Assembly: GCA_947653235.1 (NCBI GenBank)
Contig: CANTGH010000001.1
Span: forward strand, 183,191-247,190
Origin: an uncultured Clostridium sp.
Lineage (GTDB): Bacteria > Bacillota > Clostridia > TANB77 > CAG-508
Direction of reading: 5' to 3'
Length of the DNA: 64,000 nt
A program made the position numbers and the translations under genes. The notes under the pieces are model-generated. The model saw nothing but the letters and a program-made list of their open reading frames with translations. It searched no databases and had not been told where the DNA came from. Shown here one piece after another: positions 28,109-38,995 of this stretch; position 1 is the stretch's first letter, and every line of letters begins with the position of its first letter.

Positions 28109-28672
28109 TTAATCTTCCATTTTTCTTACAATTTCCAAAACTTGTGGCATTTCTTCCAACTTACTTTTCCTCCCCATATGTCCTATATTCGGTATCATAT
28201 AACCGATTCCATCTAAGTTTTCTACATGTTTTTTCAAAATCTCAAAAGGCACAATGTGGTCATTATCACTATAAATGCAATATTTTTCTTTTACATAATT
28301 CTTAAAATACTCAATTTCTTCTGGCAAAGGAAGCAGACTTTTTATCGCTTGTTCTAAATCCTCTCTTCCCTCTGTCTTATATTGGTCACTAAAACCAGCA
28401 AGCCCTATATATAATTTTATATCCAACTGATTTTCTTGAAAATACTTGATAATAAACGAATTCCCTATCGAATGAGCAATAACAATCATTTCTCCTTCTA
28501 ACTCGTTTTTTATTTCCTCAAATTCTCGTTTCCAAATCGGATACCTAACCTTCTCTCGTGGCGGTAAATTAGGCATAATCACCTGATATTCTAGCTTTTT
28601 AAACTCTTGTTTTAGCCAATCGAACATTGGCGGAATTCCATTATAACCATGTAATAATAAAACTTTTTTCAA
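28109..28672 (-). CDS. RBBP9/YdeN-like alpha/beta hydrolase
   Basis: 187 residues. LLLHGYNGIPP holds the oxyanion region, IVIAHSIGNSF the nucleophile serine elbow, YSDNDHIVP the acid and GHMGRKS the histidine. This matches small serine hydrolases of the RBBP9/YdeN group, whose substrates are mostly unknown. It is monocistronic. Confidence 0.85.
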   Translation of the reverse strand: MKKVLLLHGYNGIPPMFDWLKQEFKKLEYQVIMPNLPPREKVRYPIWKREFEEIKNELEGEMIVIAHSIGNSFIIKYFQENQLDIKLYIGLAGFSDQYKTEGREDLEQAIKSLLPLPEEIEYFKNYVKEKYCIYSDNDHIVPFEILKKHVENLDGIGYMIPNIGHMGRKSKLEEMPQVLEIVRKMED

Positions 28673-28762
28673 TCTTCTTCCCCCTCTCTTTCTTCTTCAA
28701 TCTCATTATATCATCTTTACAAAATTTAAACCATTTTGTTTCATAAAATGTTCTAATAAATC

Positions 28763-28791
28763 TTGAAAAAAATCTTCGTTTATTATATAAT
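28763..28791 (+). promoter_or_regulatory. Sigma-A promoter of the EAL gene
   Basis: TTGAAA (28763-28768), 17 bp and TATAAT (28786-28791), 27 bp before the start. Confidence 0.8.
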
Positions 28792-28817
28792 AAACTTATA
28801 AATTTAAGAGGTGAACT

Positions 28818-31070
28818 ATGAAAAAAAATAACGAAGCAAAAATTGTGAATAAATATAGCAAGGAAAATCCTTACAAACTAAATTTCAAATGGATTTTTAG
28901 TATTTTTATCCTTGTCTTATTTTTATCTTTTGTATATGTTCAATTTATCAAAAAACTAACCAATCAAAATATTTACCACAATATTACAGAACTTAGCGAG
29001 CAAACCGCTGCCCAATTACGACTTGCGATTACAGAACAAGAAAAATTTGTGGAAATCATGGTTGATTCCATCAATCGTGGCTATTTCAAAACACCAGAAG
29101 AAATTTTTGACCGTTTCAAAGGTGATTTGGAAGATTACAATTTTACCAGACTTGTCATTCTCGACCAAAACGGAAATGGCACAACTAGTGATGGGCACAT
29201 TGTCCAAAATTATGCACATATTCAAGAATTTTTTGCCCAAGACGCCGTCTATTTATCCGAAAATCGACCAAGTACAGTTTCTAATAATCAAGTCAATATC
29301 TATTCAAAAACATTCCAATTAAACCAGCAAAAGCTAGTTCTATTTGCAACCATCAACACAGAAGACTACAAAGAAATCCTACTTCGTCGTCTATTTAACG
29401 GAAAAGGCGGTACCTATCTCATCAACAATGATGGTATTGTCTTAATTGATTCCTTTGGCGTCATCCAAGAAAACAATGTTAATTTATACGATTTTCTAAG
29501 AGCTAATTACCACATCACCAATCAAAACGACCTTGCCAAACTTAAAACCATGTCACAAAATATCCAAGACTTGCAAGTCGGAACATTTGACATCAACTTT
29601 GATAACAACACTTATTTTTTACATTATGAAAAAGTAAATGTCAACAATTGGTACGTTGTAACCGTTGCGCCAAATAGTATCATTGGAAAAGAATTAACTT
29701 TATTTTTGACGATTTCTTTAAGTGTCTGTTTACTAATTATTTTCATCATTATGGGCATTTGTATTTATATTGACCTCTCCAACCAAAAAAGAAATCGTAA
29801 ATTGTACAAAGTCGCCTACATTGACCCCGTTACTTTGCTTGGTAATGCAACTTACTTTAAAGAAAATGGTTCAATTTTCTTACAACACCAAACCAAAAAC
29901 AAGTATATTGTTACACTCGATATCAACAAATTTAAAGCACTAAACAACATTTACGGCTACGAATTTTGCAACGAAGTGTTAAAATCACTTGGCGAAAAAT
30001 TAACCAATTTTTTACCATCTGATAATATTACTTGCCGTATTTCCAATGATATTTTTGCTATTTTATTTAGTTACCCAAAAAATATCGAAAAATTACTAGA
30101 TAAACTTTTTGCTGAATGCTCACAACTAAAAGTCAATGACACCACTCTTCACATCAACTTAGCCATTGGCGTTTACAAAATTCTACCGAGTGACACTGAT
30201 ATCAACAAAGTCTTAGACAAATCTTATATGGCTCGTTCTAAAATAAAAGGCCTATATGACGCTAATTATTATATTTTTGATGAAGTTTTAGAAAATCAGT
30301 TAATCGAAGAACAGAAAATCGAATCTTGTATGGAACAAGCCTTGAAAAATAAAGAATTTGAAGTTGTCTATCAACCCAAAATTTTTACTGCTAATGAAAA
30401 AATAGCAGGCGCAGAAGCCTTAGTTCGTTGGCATAAAGATGGGCAAACCATTCCACCAGGTAAATTTATTCCTTTATTTGAAAAAAACAAATTTATCCTA
30501 AAACTTGATTTATATATTTTTGAACAAGTTTGTAAAGATTTAGCCGAATGGAAAGAGACTTACCATTTTGTACCAACTGTTTCCATCAATGTTTCCAAAG
30601 AACACTTTGTCAACGAAAACTTTATCCAAGACTACATCAAAATCACAGATAAATATCATCTTGCTCGAAATCAAATTGACTTAGAAATCACAGAAAGTGC
30701 CACCATTGACCAAAATATTGATATTTTAAAAATATTAAACAATCTAAAACAACAAGGTTTTATGATTTCTATCGATGATTTTGGAACTGGTTATTCTTCC
30801 CTTAGTATGTTGGAAAGTATGCCAATTGACATTATCAAAATTGACAAAGTCTTTGTCGACAAAGCCGATTTGACAACCAATAATAATATTATCAATTACA
30901 TCATGTTTCTTGCAGAACGTCTACATGTCAAAACTATTGTAGAAGGAGTGGAAACGCAAGAGCAAGCCTCCTTTGTGAAAAAAATAAAAAGCGATATTAT
31001 CCAAGGTTATTATTATTCAAAACCCATTTCGAAAAAAGATTTTGAGAATTATTTTAATGAAAAACGATAA
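28818..31070 (+). CDS. Cyclic-di-GMP phosphodiesterase, degenerate GGDEF plus EAL
   Basis: 750 residues. TM1 is near 27-46, then a periplasmic-type sensor domain (about 50-290, Cache-like) and TM2 near 293-318. The GGDEF domain (about 330-480) has RISNDIFAILF where the GGDEF signature should be, so it is probably not a cyclase. The EAL domain (about 490-745) keeps AEALVRW, SINVSKEHF, LEITESAT, SIDDFGTGYSS, IKIDKVFV and EGVETQEQ, all the residues expected of an active phosphodiesterase. It should lower c-di-GMP in response to an outside signal. Its terminator is at 31070-31106. Confidence 0.9.
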   Translation: MKKNNEAKIVNKYSKENPYKLNFKWIFSIFILVLFLSFVYVQFIKKLTNQNIYHNITELSEQTAAQLRLAITEQEKFVEIMVDSINRGYFKTPEEIFDRFKGDLEDYNFTRLVILDQNGNGTTSDGHIVQNYAHIQEFFAQDAVYLSENRPSTVSNNQVNIYSKTFQLNQQKLVLFATINTEDYKEILLRRLFNGKGGTYLINNDGIVLIDSFGVIQENNVNLYDFLRANYHITNQNDLAKLKTMSQNIQDLQVGTFDINFDNNTYFLHYEKVNVNNWYVVTVAPNSIIGKELTLFLTISLSVCLLIIFIIMGICIYIDLSNQKRNRKLYKVAYIDPVTLLGNATYFKENGSIFLQHQTKNKYIVTLDINKFKALNNIYGYEFCNEVLKSLGEKLTNFLPSDNITCRISNDIFAILFSYPKNIEKLLDKLFAECSQLKVNDTTLHINLAIGVYKILPSDTDINKVLDKSYMARSKIKGLYDANYYIFDEVLENQLIEEQKIESCMEQALKNKEFEVVYQPKIFTANEKIAGAEALVRWHKDGQTIPPGKFIPLFEKNKFILKLDLYIFEQVCKDLAEWKETYHFVPTVSINVSKEHFVNENFIQDYIKITDKYHLARNQIDLEITESATIDQNIDILKILNNLKQQGFMISIDDFGTGYSSLSMLESMPIDIIKIDKVFVDKADLTTNNNIINYIMFLAERLHVKTIVEGVETQEQASFVKKIKSDIIQGYYYSKPISKKDFENYFNEKR

Positions 31071-31106
31071 AAATAAGAGGGAAACTTTCTTCCCTCTTAT
31101 TTTTTT
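31070..31106. terminator. Bidirectional terminator
   Basis: AAATAAGAGGGA and TCCCTCTTATTT form a perfect 12-bp stem (31071-31102) between convergent genes. Confidence 0.92.
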
Positions 31107-31124
31107 GACTTAACCTTTGTTAAG

Positions 31125-32249
31125 CTATTTGTTCATAACAATTAACGGAACCAACATTTCCTGCTTTGAAATTCCTGCATGCGCGGTTTTTAGTATCTTC
31201 CCCTTTTCATCATAACGCAAACATACATTACTTATCGCAACTGCTAAATAATCTGCAAAATTATCCATCACAGTTTCATTTTTGATATGACTCCCAAACA
31301 ATTTTTGCTGAATTACTTCGTCTTTACGATACAACTTAAATTCTTCTTGAAACTCCTGCAAAAACAGTTTTTCAAACAGCTCTTTGCTAACATCTTTTTT
31401 AAGTTTCATCGAAAGTGCTCTTGTCTCGATAGCTGTCGTTCTTTCCAACATGTCATACAATTGCGGATAATCACTCAATGTTTTATATTCACAAGCAATA
31501 TGCCCATGATCGGCAACAACTATCACAATCGAATTTTCTGGCATTTTCTGATACAACTTTTCGGTCATAGCATTGATTTTCTCCATTTCATCTGCTACAT
31601 TTTTACTTTCCAGCCCTTCTTTATGCATCATTTTATCTGGGTATTCATAATACGCATAAATAAATTTCTTATTTGGTTTTTGGCACAATTCATAAATTCG
31701 TTCACTGATTTGTTCTAACGTATTACACGGTTGTGTCTCATCAAATGGCCACACAAAATAGGCATCTTTCGAAACATTTTTTATTTTGTCAAGTATGGTT
31801 TCATATTGCATTTCTGGTCTATTTTTTGAAATTCGTTTAGCAGGAATATCGCTGTCTTTTAATGTATCTTTGTAAACTGAAACCGTTTCATTATCGTCTT
31901 TAAAATACATGTCCCAACCTAACCAGCCATGTTCACTTGGACTCAAGCCAGTTAGAAGACTAGTGGTAGCAGCAACTGTTGTTGCTGGAAATACAGAAGA
32001 AATGTCACATATTTTATGTTGTTGCAAAAAAGCATTTTGTGGTAAGTAGCGATTTAAAACAGAAGTTCCCATACCATCATACAAAATCACCACAACATTC
32101 GTATATTCTTTTTCTTCGAATTTTTTATCCAACTCTTTTAACGTTTCTCCAACTGGCAAAATGCCCATCTCTTTCAAAATGGAATGACTTACCTGAAGCA
32201 AATTTCTATTTTGATATGGCCACATGATTTCAATTTTCTCTTTTTCCAT
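31125..32249 (-). CDS. Alkaline-phosphatase-superfamily phosphodiesterase
   Basis: The start at 32249 follows AAGGAG and gives 374 residues. Metal-site motifs are VVILYDGMGTSVLN, the Thr nucleophile region FPATTVAATTSLLTG, IVVADHGHIACE and HAGISKQEM. This is the nucleotide pyrophosphatase/phosphodiesterase branch of the superfamily. The substrate is unknown. It lies downstream of pyrD on the same strand and may share its transcript. Confidence 0.82.
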   Translation of the reverse strand: MEKEKIEIMWPYQNRNLLQVSHSILKEMGILPVGETLKELDKKFEEKEYTNVVVILYDGMGTSVLNRYLPQNAFLQQHKICDISSVFPATTVAATTSLLTGLSPSEHGWLGWDMYFKDDNETVSVYKDTLKDSDIPAKRISKNRPEMQYETILDKIKNVSKDAYFVWPFDETQPCNTLEQISERIYELCQKPNKKFIYAYYEYPDKMMHKEGLESKNVADEMEKINAMTEKLYQKMPENSIVIVVADHGHIACEYKTLSDYPQLYDMLERTTAIETRALSMKLKKDVSKELFEKLFLQEFQEEFKLYRKDEVIQQKLFGSHIKNETVMDNFADYLAVAISNVCLRYDEKGKILKTAHAGISKQEMLVPLIVMNK

Positions 32250-32303
32250 AAAAACTCCTTCATTCATATCATAAAGAAGGATGTCTTCATCCTTCTTTAA
32301 ATT

Positions 32304-33214
<911 letters not shown>

Positions 33215-33279
33215 TATCTTTATTTCCTTTCTATTTCATTGTTAGGACGGACAAAGAAGCGTCCGTGCCCTACATTTAT

Positions 33280-34056
33280 TTAAAATTCTACATCGTTTAT
33301 ATCAAATACTGGCCCATCTTTGCACACGTGTTTGTAACCATCTGCCTTTTTGTTTTTTACCGCACAACCCAAACAAATTCCAATACCACAGCCCATTCGT
33401 TCTTCTAAAGAAACTTGTGCTGGAATATCATGTTCTAGTGCAAAATCTCTAACGGCTTTGAGCATAGGAAGTGGTCCACAAGCATAAATGCAATCTGGTT
33501 TTTGTTGCTTGCAATCGGCTTTTAGAAAATCAATGGCAAATCCTTTTTCTTGGTAGGTTCCATCGTCAGTCGTTAGGATAAGTTTATGGGAAACTTTAGA
33601 AAATTCGTCTTCTAGTACAACAAAATCTTTATTTCGAAATCCTAAATACGTCGTAACTTCAGCTGTTTTTTGAGCTTGTCTTGCCAATTCATATAAAGGA
33701 AAAACACCAATTCCACCACCAATGATACTGATTTTTTTGCAATTTTCAAATGAAAAAGTTCCTTTTCCAAGTGGTCCAACAATACTGATTTTATCGCCCA
33801 CTTCTTTATCGGCTAAAATCTTGGTTCCTTTTCCTTTGACTTGAAAAATGAATTCCAATTCTCCTTTTTCTGAATTGATTTTGTAAATACTAATCGGTCT
33901 TCTTAAAAAAGGCTCGATATCATCATTGACGCGAATTTCTAAAAATTGTCCTGCTGAAGCTTCTTTTGCCATTTTAGGTGAGAAAATAGCAAATTTAAAA
34001 ATATCGTTTTTTAATCGTTCTTTTGTTACAATTTGAACTTGTTCTACAACTGACAT
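33280..34056 (-). CDS. pyrK: Dihydroorotate dehydrogenase electron transfer subunit
   Basis: 258 residues. An FAD domain (LEIRVNDDIEPFLRRPISIY), an NAD-binding domain (SIIGGGIGVFPLYELA; YACGPLPMLKAV) and a C-terminal 2Fe-2S cluster (ERMGCGIGICLGCAVKNK...HVCKDGPVFD) are in family order. It passes electrons from dihydroorotate via PyrD to NAD. It is intact, with no in-frame CGG, directly upstream of pyrD, and has its own promoter (34084-34112). Confidence 0.97.
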   Translation of the reverse strand: MSVVEQVQIVTKERLKNDIFKFAIFSPKMAKEASAGQFLEIRVNDDIEPFLRRPISIYKINSEKGELEFIFQVKGKGTKILADKEVGDKISIVGPLGKGTFSFENCKKISIIGGGIGVFPLYELARQAQKTAEVTTYLGFRNKDFVVLEDEFSKVSHKLILTTDDGTYQEKGFAIDFLKADCKQQKPDCIYACGPLPMLKAVRDFALEHDIPAQVSLEERMGCGIGICLGCAVKNKKADGYKHVCKDGPVFDINDVEF

Positions 34057-34083
34057 AATTTCCTCCTTAACTATATTTTGTTT

Positions 34084-34112
34084 ATTATATTATATTTGTC
34101 TCAAATAAGCAA
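34084..34112 (-). promoter_or_regulatory. Sigma-A promoter of pyrK-pyrD
   Basis: TTGCTT (34107-34112), 17 bp and TATAAT (34084-34089) on the minus strand. It lies downstream of the terminator of cassette copy 4, so the cassette is not needed to express pyrK. Confidence 0.65.
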
Positions 34113-34121
34113 GTTTTTTCT

Positions 34122-34192
34122 ACAAAAAAAGACCGCGTTTAATAAAAGTTCGGTCTTTTCTTTATTTTACCATATTTTTATTCATTTGTCAA
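34122..34192 (-). promoter_or_regulatory. Promoter-hairpin cassette, copy 4 of 6
   Basis: Minus strand: TTGACA (34187-34192), 17-bp spacer ending AAATATGG, TAAAAT (34164-34169), then at once the hairpin AAAGACCG...CGGTCTTT (34128-34158) and a seven-T run. The transcript would be about 35-40 nt. It lies after the fhs stop. Confidence 0.75.
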
Positions 34193-34232
34193 GTTTGTTA
34201 TCTATCTAACCTTTCCTGCCAAAAACCCTATT

Positions 34233-35892
34233 TTAAAATATACCAACAATTTCACCATTATCCTCTACATAAATATCTTCTGCCGCTGGAACTCTTGGAA
34301 GTCCTGGCATGGTAAAGATTTTTCCTGTTTTTATCACAACAAACTCACTACCAGTTTTTAAAATCACTTCACTAACATGAATTTTAAACGGTTCTTTGCA
34401 TTGTAAATTTTTTGCATCATCGGAAAAAGAATATTGTGTTTTGGCAATACATACTGGATAATTTCCATAACCCAATTTTTCAATTTTTGCTATTTCATCA
34501 TTAGCTTCTTGTGTATATTCTACCCCTTGTGCTCCATAAATTTTAGTTGCAATTTTTTCAATTTTCGTTTTGATGTCTTCCTCTTCTTCATACACAAACT
34601 TTATGGTTTCTTTTTGGGCAACATGAACCACTTTTTCAGCTAAATCCAGTGCGCCTTCTCCTCCTTTTGCCCACACTTCTGCAAGACTTAATTCAACACC
34701 AGCTTCTTTTAATCGATGAGATAAGATTTCAATCTCTTTGTCTGTATCAGAGGCAAATCTGTTAATGGCAACAACAACATTGATACCATATTGGTTTTTT
34801 ATATTATCCACATGTTTTAACAAGTTTTCCATGCCATTTTCCAAAGCCTGTGCATTTTCTGTTGTACATTCTTTAACATCCAAACCACCATGATATTTCA
34901 ATGCTTTTAAAGTCGCAACACAAACTGCAGCAGATGGTTTCAATCCAGATTTTCTACATTTAATATCTACAAATTTTTCTGCTCCCAAATCTGCACCAAA
35001 TCCAGCTTCTGTAACAACATAATCACCTAATTTTAGTGCCATTTTAGTTGCCATAACACTATTACAACCATGAGCAATATTAGCAAAAGGTCCTCCATGA
35101 ATAAAAGCTAAATTATGTTCTAAGGTTTGTACTATATTAGGTTTCATCGCATCTTTCATAAGAGCAGTAACTGCACCTTGTGCTTTTAAATCACTAACTT
35201 TAATCGGTTCATCTTCTTCATTAAAACCAATGGTTATATTTCCGAACCCTTCTTTCAAAATCTTTCAAATCTTTTGACAAACATAAAATTGCCATAATTT
35301 CTGATGCAACCGTTATGTCAAATCCATCAGTCCTTGGAACAAGATTTTTTTCTTTGGAAAGTCCTACTTGAACTTCACGTAATGATCTATCATTTAAGTC
35401 CATACATCTTTTCCAAATCACTTTTTTGAATTTTAATTTATTACCAAAATATAAATGATTGTCTATCATAGCTGAAATTAAATTGTTAGCGGCTGTTATT
35501 GCGTGAATATCACCTGTGAAATGTAAATTGATTTCATCCATTGGAGCAACTTGTGCATATCCACCACCTGTTGCACCACCTTTCATCCCAAATACAGGTC
35601 CTAAAGATGGTTCTCTTAAAGCAAGGATTGACTTTTTACCAAGACGATTTAAAGCATCGGATAATCCAATCGAAATTGTTGTTTTTCCTTCTCCTAATGG
35701 AGTAGGATTAATCGAAGTGACTAAAATAAGCTTTCCTTGCGGTTGATTTTCTAATTTCTTTAGAAGTTGATTGTCTACTTTTGCTTTATATTTTCCATAA
35801 GGAATTACATCTTCCTCCTGAATTCCAAATTTTTCTGCTACTTGTGTTATTTTGTTTAATGTGACACTTTTTGCGATTTCAATATCGTTCAT
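34233..35892 (-). CDS. fhs: Formate-tetrahydrofolate ligase, +1 recoded
   Basis: ATP-dependent formation of 10-formyl-THF from formate and THF. The 5' part has the P-loop [34 protein letters not shown] and FTGDIHAI. The 3' part has [30 protein letters not shown] and [13 protein letters not shown]. They are joined at the CGG in 35242-35244: zero frame ends [15 protein letters not shown], while the skip gives [17 protein letters not shown]. The restored protein is 552 residues, normal for the family. Confidence 0.95.
35242..35244 (-). other. In-frame CGG, +1 recoding site (GTT C GGA)
   Basis: AGA AGG GTT C GGA AAT ATA joins the halves of fhs. An AGAAGGG stretch just upstream resembles a Shine-Dalgarno, but the other sites lack one. 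Confidence 0.92.
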
Positions 35893-35912
35893 TTTTTATC
35901 ATCCTTTCTATC

Positions 35913-36354
35913 TTATATTAAAGCTCCTACAATTACTCCTAATATTGCACCTACAAATACTTGTATCGGCGTATGACCTAATACTTCTACTAATTTTTCT
36001 TGTACCTGTAGCGTTGTCAGTCCTGGCGTTTCTAATATTTTATTTAATATTCTAGCTTGTTTTCCAGCAGCACGTCTGACACCTGCTGCATCATACATAA
36101 CCACAAATGCCATTACCATTGAAATGGCGAAAATACCACTATCAAAACCATACTGCTTACCAATACAAGTCGCTAAAGAACAAACAACTGCTGAATGAGA
36201 ACTTGGCATTCCGTCCAGCCCCTATAATTCTTTTGACATTCAATCTTTTATTGACAATTAATTCTGTTAATACTTTAAAAGTTTGTATCAAAAACCATAA
36301 TATAAACGGAACATAGACACATTGATTGTGTATTATATCATTAAAAATTTGCAT
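35913..36354 (-). CDS. Divergent PAP2-family (DUF212) membrane protein, +1 recoded
   Basis: The family is short (about 150 residues) with several TMs and the signature GGMPSSHSA. The zero frame reads IIGAGRNAKFSFSS and stops. Skipping the C of CGG at 36211-36213 gives IIGAG-GMPSSHSAVVCSLATCIG and a 146-residue protein. The recoded glycine is part of the family signature itself. It is predicted to act as a membrane phosphatase or a relative; the substrate is unknown. It lies 21 bp upstream of fhs. Confidence 0.9.
36211..36213 (-). other. In-frame CGG, +1 recoding site (GGA C GGA)
   Basis: GCT GGA C GGA ATG CCA restores the conserved G-G-M-P-S-S-H-S signature. Confidence 0.93.
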
Positions 36355-36356
36355 GA

Positions 36357-36593
36357 CTATTCTTCTTCATCTTGGATGAAGTTTTCCTCCTTTATTTCAT
36401 CATTTTCTTTAATTAATATGGTTATCTTTTTTTCAGCATTTTCAATTTGTTCATTGCATTTTTTCGTAATATCAATTCCTTCACTAAATAATTTCATTGT
36501 TTCTTCTAATGAAATATTTTCTGCTTTCTCCAATTGAGTAGTAACTTCTTCTAGTCTTGTCAATAATTCTTCAAAAGATGCTTCTTTTTTCAT
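36357..36593 (-). CDS. xseB: Exodeoxyribonuclease VII small subunit
   Basis: 78 residues with the family core ASFEELLTRLEEVTTQLE and SLEETMKLFSEGIDITKKC. The C-terminus is extended and acidic. It partners XseA encoded about 500 bp upstream in the same run. The stop is 2 bp before the PAP2-like start. Confidence 0.93.
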   Translation of the reverse strand: MKKEASFEELLTRLEEVTTQLEKAENISLEETMKLFSEGIDITKKCNEQIENAEKKITILIKENDEIKEENFIQDEEE

Positions 36594-36611
36594 TTCTCTA
36601 TTCCCTTTCTT

Positions 36612-37109
36612 TTAATCCAACTCGACTTGTTCAGTTTCCAAATTTACTCTAAAATAATATTTTACCGTAGCAGAAGCTCTATCTTTTACCGCTACGACAT
36701 ATTCGCCATTTTCGCCAACATGATCAAAAACAAAATTAACAGTGTCATCCTTTCCCCATTCTTTTTTTACTAATTCAATCGCCTTTTGCTTTTGATCCGT
36801 GACACCAGCTTGGGCTGGAGCAGAATTTTGATTTATGTTTGTATTAGTAGAACTTGATGAATTTGTATTTGTGTTTTCTATTGCATTATTAGTCTCTTCC
36901 TGTGCGATATTTTCTGGTTGATTATTTTCTTCTTCGACTTCATTAGCAACAGCATTTTCTTCTGGATTTGTGATATTTTGCTCATCTATTTTCTCAATTT
37001 TGTTTTGAATATCATGTATCATATAAAATGTAATTCCTACTATTATCATACAAATAATCGGAACCCATATTTTTAAATTAATTTTATTTTTTTTCTCTCT
37101 TCTAGACAT
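36612..37109 (-). CDS. Hypothetical single-pass membrane protein
   Basis: 165 residues: a basic N-terminus, one TM (IWVPIICMIIVGITFYMI), an Asn/Glu/Ser-rich linker (residues 50-100) and a small C-terminal domain (ELVKKEWGKDDTVNFVFDHV) resembling PepSY-like extracytoplasmic modules. It sits between xseA and xseB. Role unknown. Confidence 0.65.
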   Translation of the reverse strand: MSRREKKNKINLKIWVPIICMIIVGITFYMIHDIQNKIEKIDEQNITNPEENAVANEVEEENNQPENIAQEETNNAIENTNTNSSSSTNTNINQNSAPAQAGVTDQKQKAIELVKKEWGKDDTVNFVFDHVGENGEYVVAVKDRASATVKYYFRVNLETEQVELD

Positions 37110-37111
37110 CT

Positions 37112-38326
37112 TTACACTCCTTTATCTGATAAATTCATTTGTACTATTTTAGCCTTTGCTTTTCCATCTTGAAATTTTAAATCAATTTGCATATCTACTT
37201 GCAAATTTTTTGCAGATGCAATGATTTTTTCATTTTCCTCTGCAATACAATATCCCCTTGACAAAGTTTTAAGTGGACTTAAAGCATCTAATTTCGTACT
37301 CTCCTTTGCTAATTGCATTTTGATTGCTTGCATTCTATTTTGCGTAGCATTTTCCATTTGTTTCGCCAGTCGACTAATTTCCAAATAATAATTATTCAGC
37401 TTTTGATATGGATCTTTGTACACAATCGAATTCATGCATTTTTCTAATTTTAATCTCATCCATTGCGTTTTTCGTTTTAAAGAAATTTTTAGTCGATTTT
37501 GAAACACTGTAATTGTATTTTTTAAATCTTGTACATCTGCCACAACCAATTCCGCTGCAGCTGATGGCGTTGGTGCTCTCAAATCGGCTACAAAATCGGC
37601 AATGGTAAAATCTGTCTCATGCCCCACACTTGATACAATCGGAAGTTCCGAGGCATATATACTACGTGCCACAATTTCCTCATTAAATGGCCATAAATCT
37701 TCTAATGAACCTCCTCCTCTTGCCAAAATAATAACATCCGCTAATTTCTTTTCATTCATCAATTGAATTGCCTCTGCAATCTTTTGGCTGGCTCCTTCAC
37801 CTTGTACAGGGATTGGCAATAAACGAAGATAAACATTAGGATTTCTACGTGTCGAAACATTAATAATATCACGAATAACAGCTCCTGTATTGGAAGTTAA
37901 GACACCAATTACTTTTGGCATAAATGGAATTTTCTTTTTATGCTCTTGAGCAAACAATCCTTCTTTCTCTAGTTTTTCTTTTAGTTGCTCATATTTTGTA
38001 TATAAATTGCCAAGACCATCTTCTTGCATTGCTTGCACATAAATTTGATATACACCATCACGCTCAAATACACCAATACTCCCTAAAACATTAACTTTCA
38101 TACCATCTTTGGGAATAAAATTCAAATGACCTGTTGCACTTTTAAACATCACACATTTAATCAGTGAATTCTCATCTTTCAAGGTAAAATACATATGACC
38201 AGTATAATGATGTTTGAAATTCGAAATTTCTCCTGCTACAAAAACAGAATTTAAAAATTCATCATTTGCTATTTTGTTTTTGACATATTGATTCAATTCT
38301 GTCACAGAAATAGGTTTTATTTTCAT
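37112..38326 (-). CDS. xseA: Exodeoxyribonuclease VII large subunit
   Basis: 404 residues. An N-terminal OB fold ([37 protein letters not shown]) precedes the catalytic domain with [17 protein letters not shown] residues ([14 protein letters not shown]), [18 protein letters not shown] and [20 protein letters not shown], then a long helical part. It degrades single-stranded DNA with XseB. It overlaps the nusB stop by 4 bp. Confidence 0.97.
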   Translation of the reverse strand: MKIKPISVTELNQYVKNKIANDEFLNSVFVAGEISNFKHHYTGHMYFTLKDENSLIKCVMFKSATGHLNFIPKDGMKVNVLGSIGVFERDGVYQIYVQAMQEDGLGNLYTKYEQLKEKLEKEGLFAQEHKKKIPFMPKVIGVLTSNTGAVIRDIINVSTRRNPNVYLRLLPIPVQGEGASQKIAEAIQLMNEKKLADVIILARGGGSLEDLWPFNEEIVARSIYASELPIVSSVGHETDFTIADFVADLRAPTPSAAAELVVADVQDLKNTITVFQNRLKISLKRKTQWMRLKLEKCMNSIVYKDPYQKLNNYYLEISRLAKQMENATQNRMQAIKMQLAKESTKLDALSPLKTLSRGYCIAEENEKIIASAKNLQVDMQIDLKFQDGKAKAKIVQMNLSDKGV

Positions 38327-38751
38327 TCTATTGTACCCTTATCCAAATTTTTTTCTTTAACAATACTTGCCAAAATCCCATTAATAAATACTGGCGCCGT
38401 ATCGTCTGAGTATCGCTTAGCCAATTCAATTGCTTCATTAATCGACACTTTATAAGGTATTTGCTTATATAACATCTCATAAATCGCAATTTTAATCAAA
38501 CTTAAATTAATTTTAGAAATACGATTTAAACTCCAATTCTCTTTCAAATGATGCTCGATTAAAGAATTGATTTCTGAAGAATTTTCTACTAATCCTTCTT
38601 GAATATCTTTTAAATAATGAATGACTTTTTCCTCTGTTATCTCATTGCTTTCTATAAAAATATCGACTTGTTCAAAATTGTCTTGTTCCTTTTGCATTTC
38701 TAGTCCATAAATAAATTTAAAAGCTAGCTCTCTCATAGCTGACCTTTGCAT
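38323..38751 (-). CDS. nusB: Transcription antitermination factor NusB
   Basis: 142 residues, all helical: [20 protein letters not shown] at the start and [20 protein letters not shown] near the end, both NusB hallmarks. It binds boxA RNA with S10 in rRNA antitermination and sits downstream of the amaP/asp23 genes as in many clostridia. Confidence 0.95.
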   Translation of the reverse strand: MQRSAMRELAFKFIYGLEMQKEQDNFEQVDIFIESNEITEEKVIHYLKDIQEGLVENSSEINSLIEHHLKENWSLNRISKINLSLIKIAIYEMLYKQIPYKVSINEAIELAKRYSDDTAPVFINGILASIVKEKNLDKGTIE

Positions 38752-38760
38752 GATTTCCTC

Positions 38761-38982
38761 CTAAAATTTGTCAATAAAATTTTTCAAATTATCTTTTACA
38801 CTTTCTTTATTATTTTGAATATAATTTCCTAAATACACGCCACCTACAATTACAATCACTGCAATACATAATTTATACAAAGCAGTACTCAAAAGAATAA
38901 TTGCTATAATAGCACCTATAATAGCACCTTTATATCGATCCCAAAATTCTTTAAAATTATTAGAATGATCCATTTTATTCAA
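38761..38982 (-). CDS. DUF2273-family small membrane protein
   Basis: 73 residues with two close TM segments (GAIIGAIIAIILLSTALY and CIAVIVIVGGVYLGNYI). It lies in the amaP-asp23 cluster, where this family is regularly found. Confidence 0.8.
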   Translation of the reverse strand: MNKMDHSNNFKEFWDRYKGAIIGAIIAIILLSTALYKLCIAVIVIVGGVYLGNYIQNNKESVKDNLKNFIDKF

Positions 38983-38995
38983 TCTTCCTTTCTTT

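Noticed and set aside
34122..34192. Cassette copy 4 as a PyrR-type attenuator of pyrK
   Set aside because: No PyrR binding loop or competing antiterminator is visible, the same layout occurs after unrelated genes, and pyrK has its own promoter downstream.
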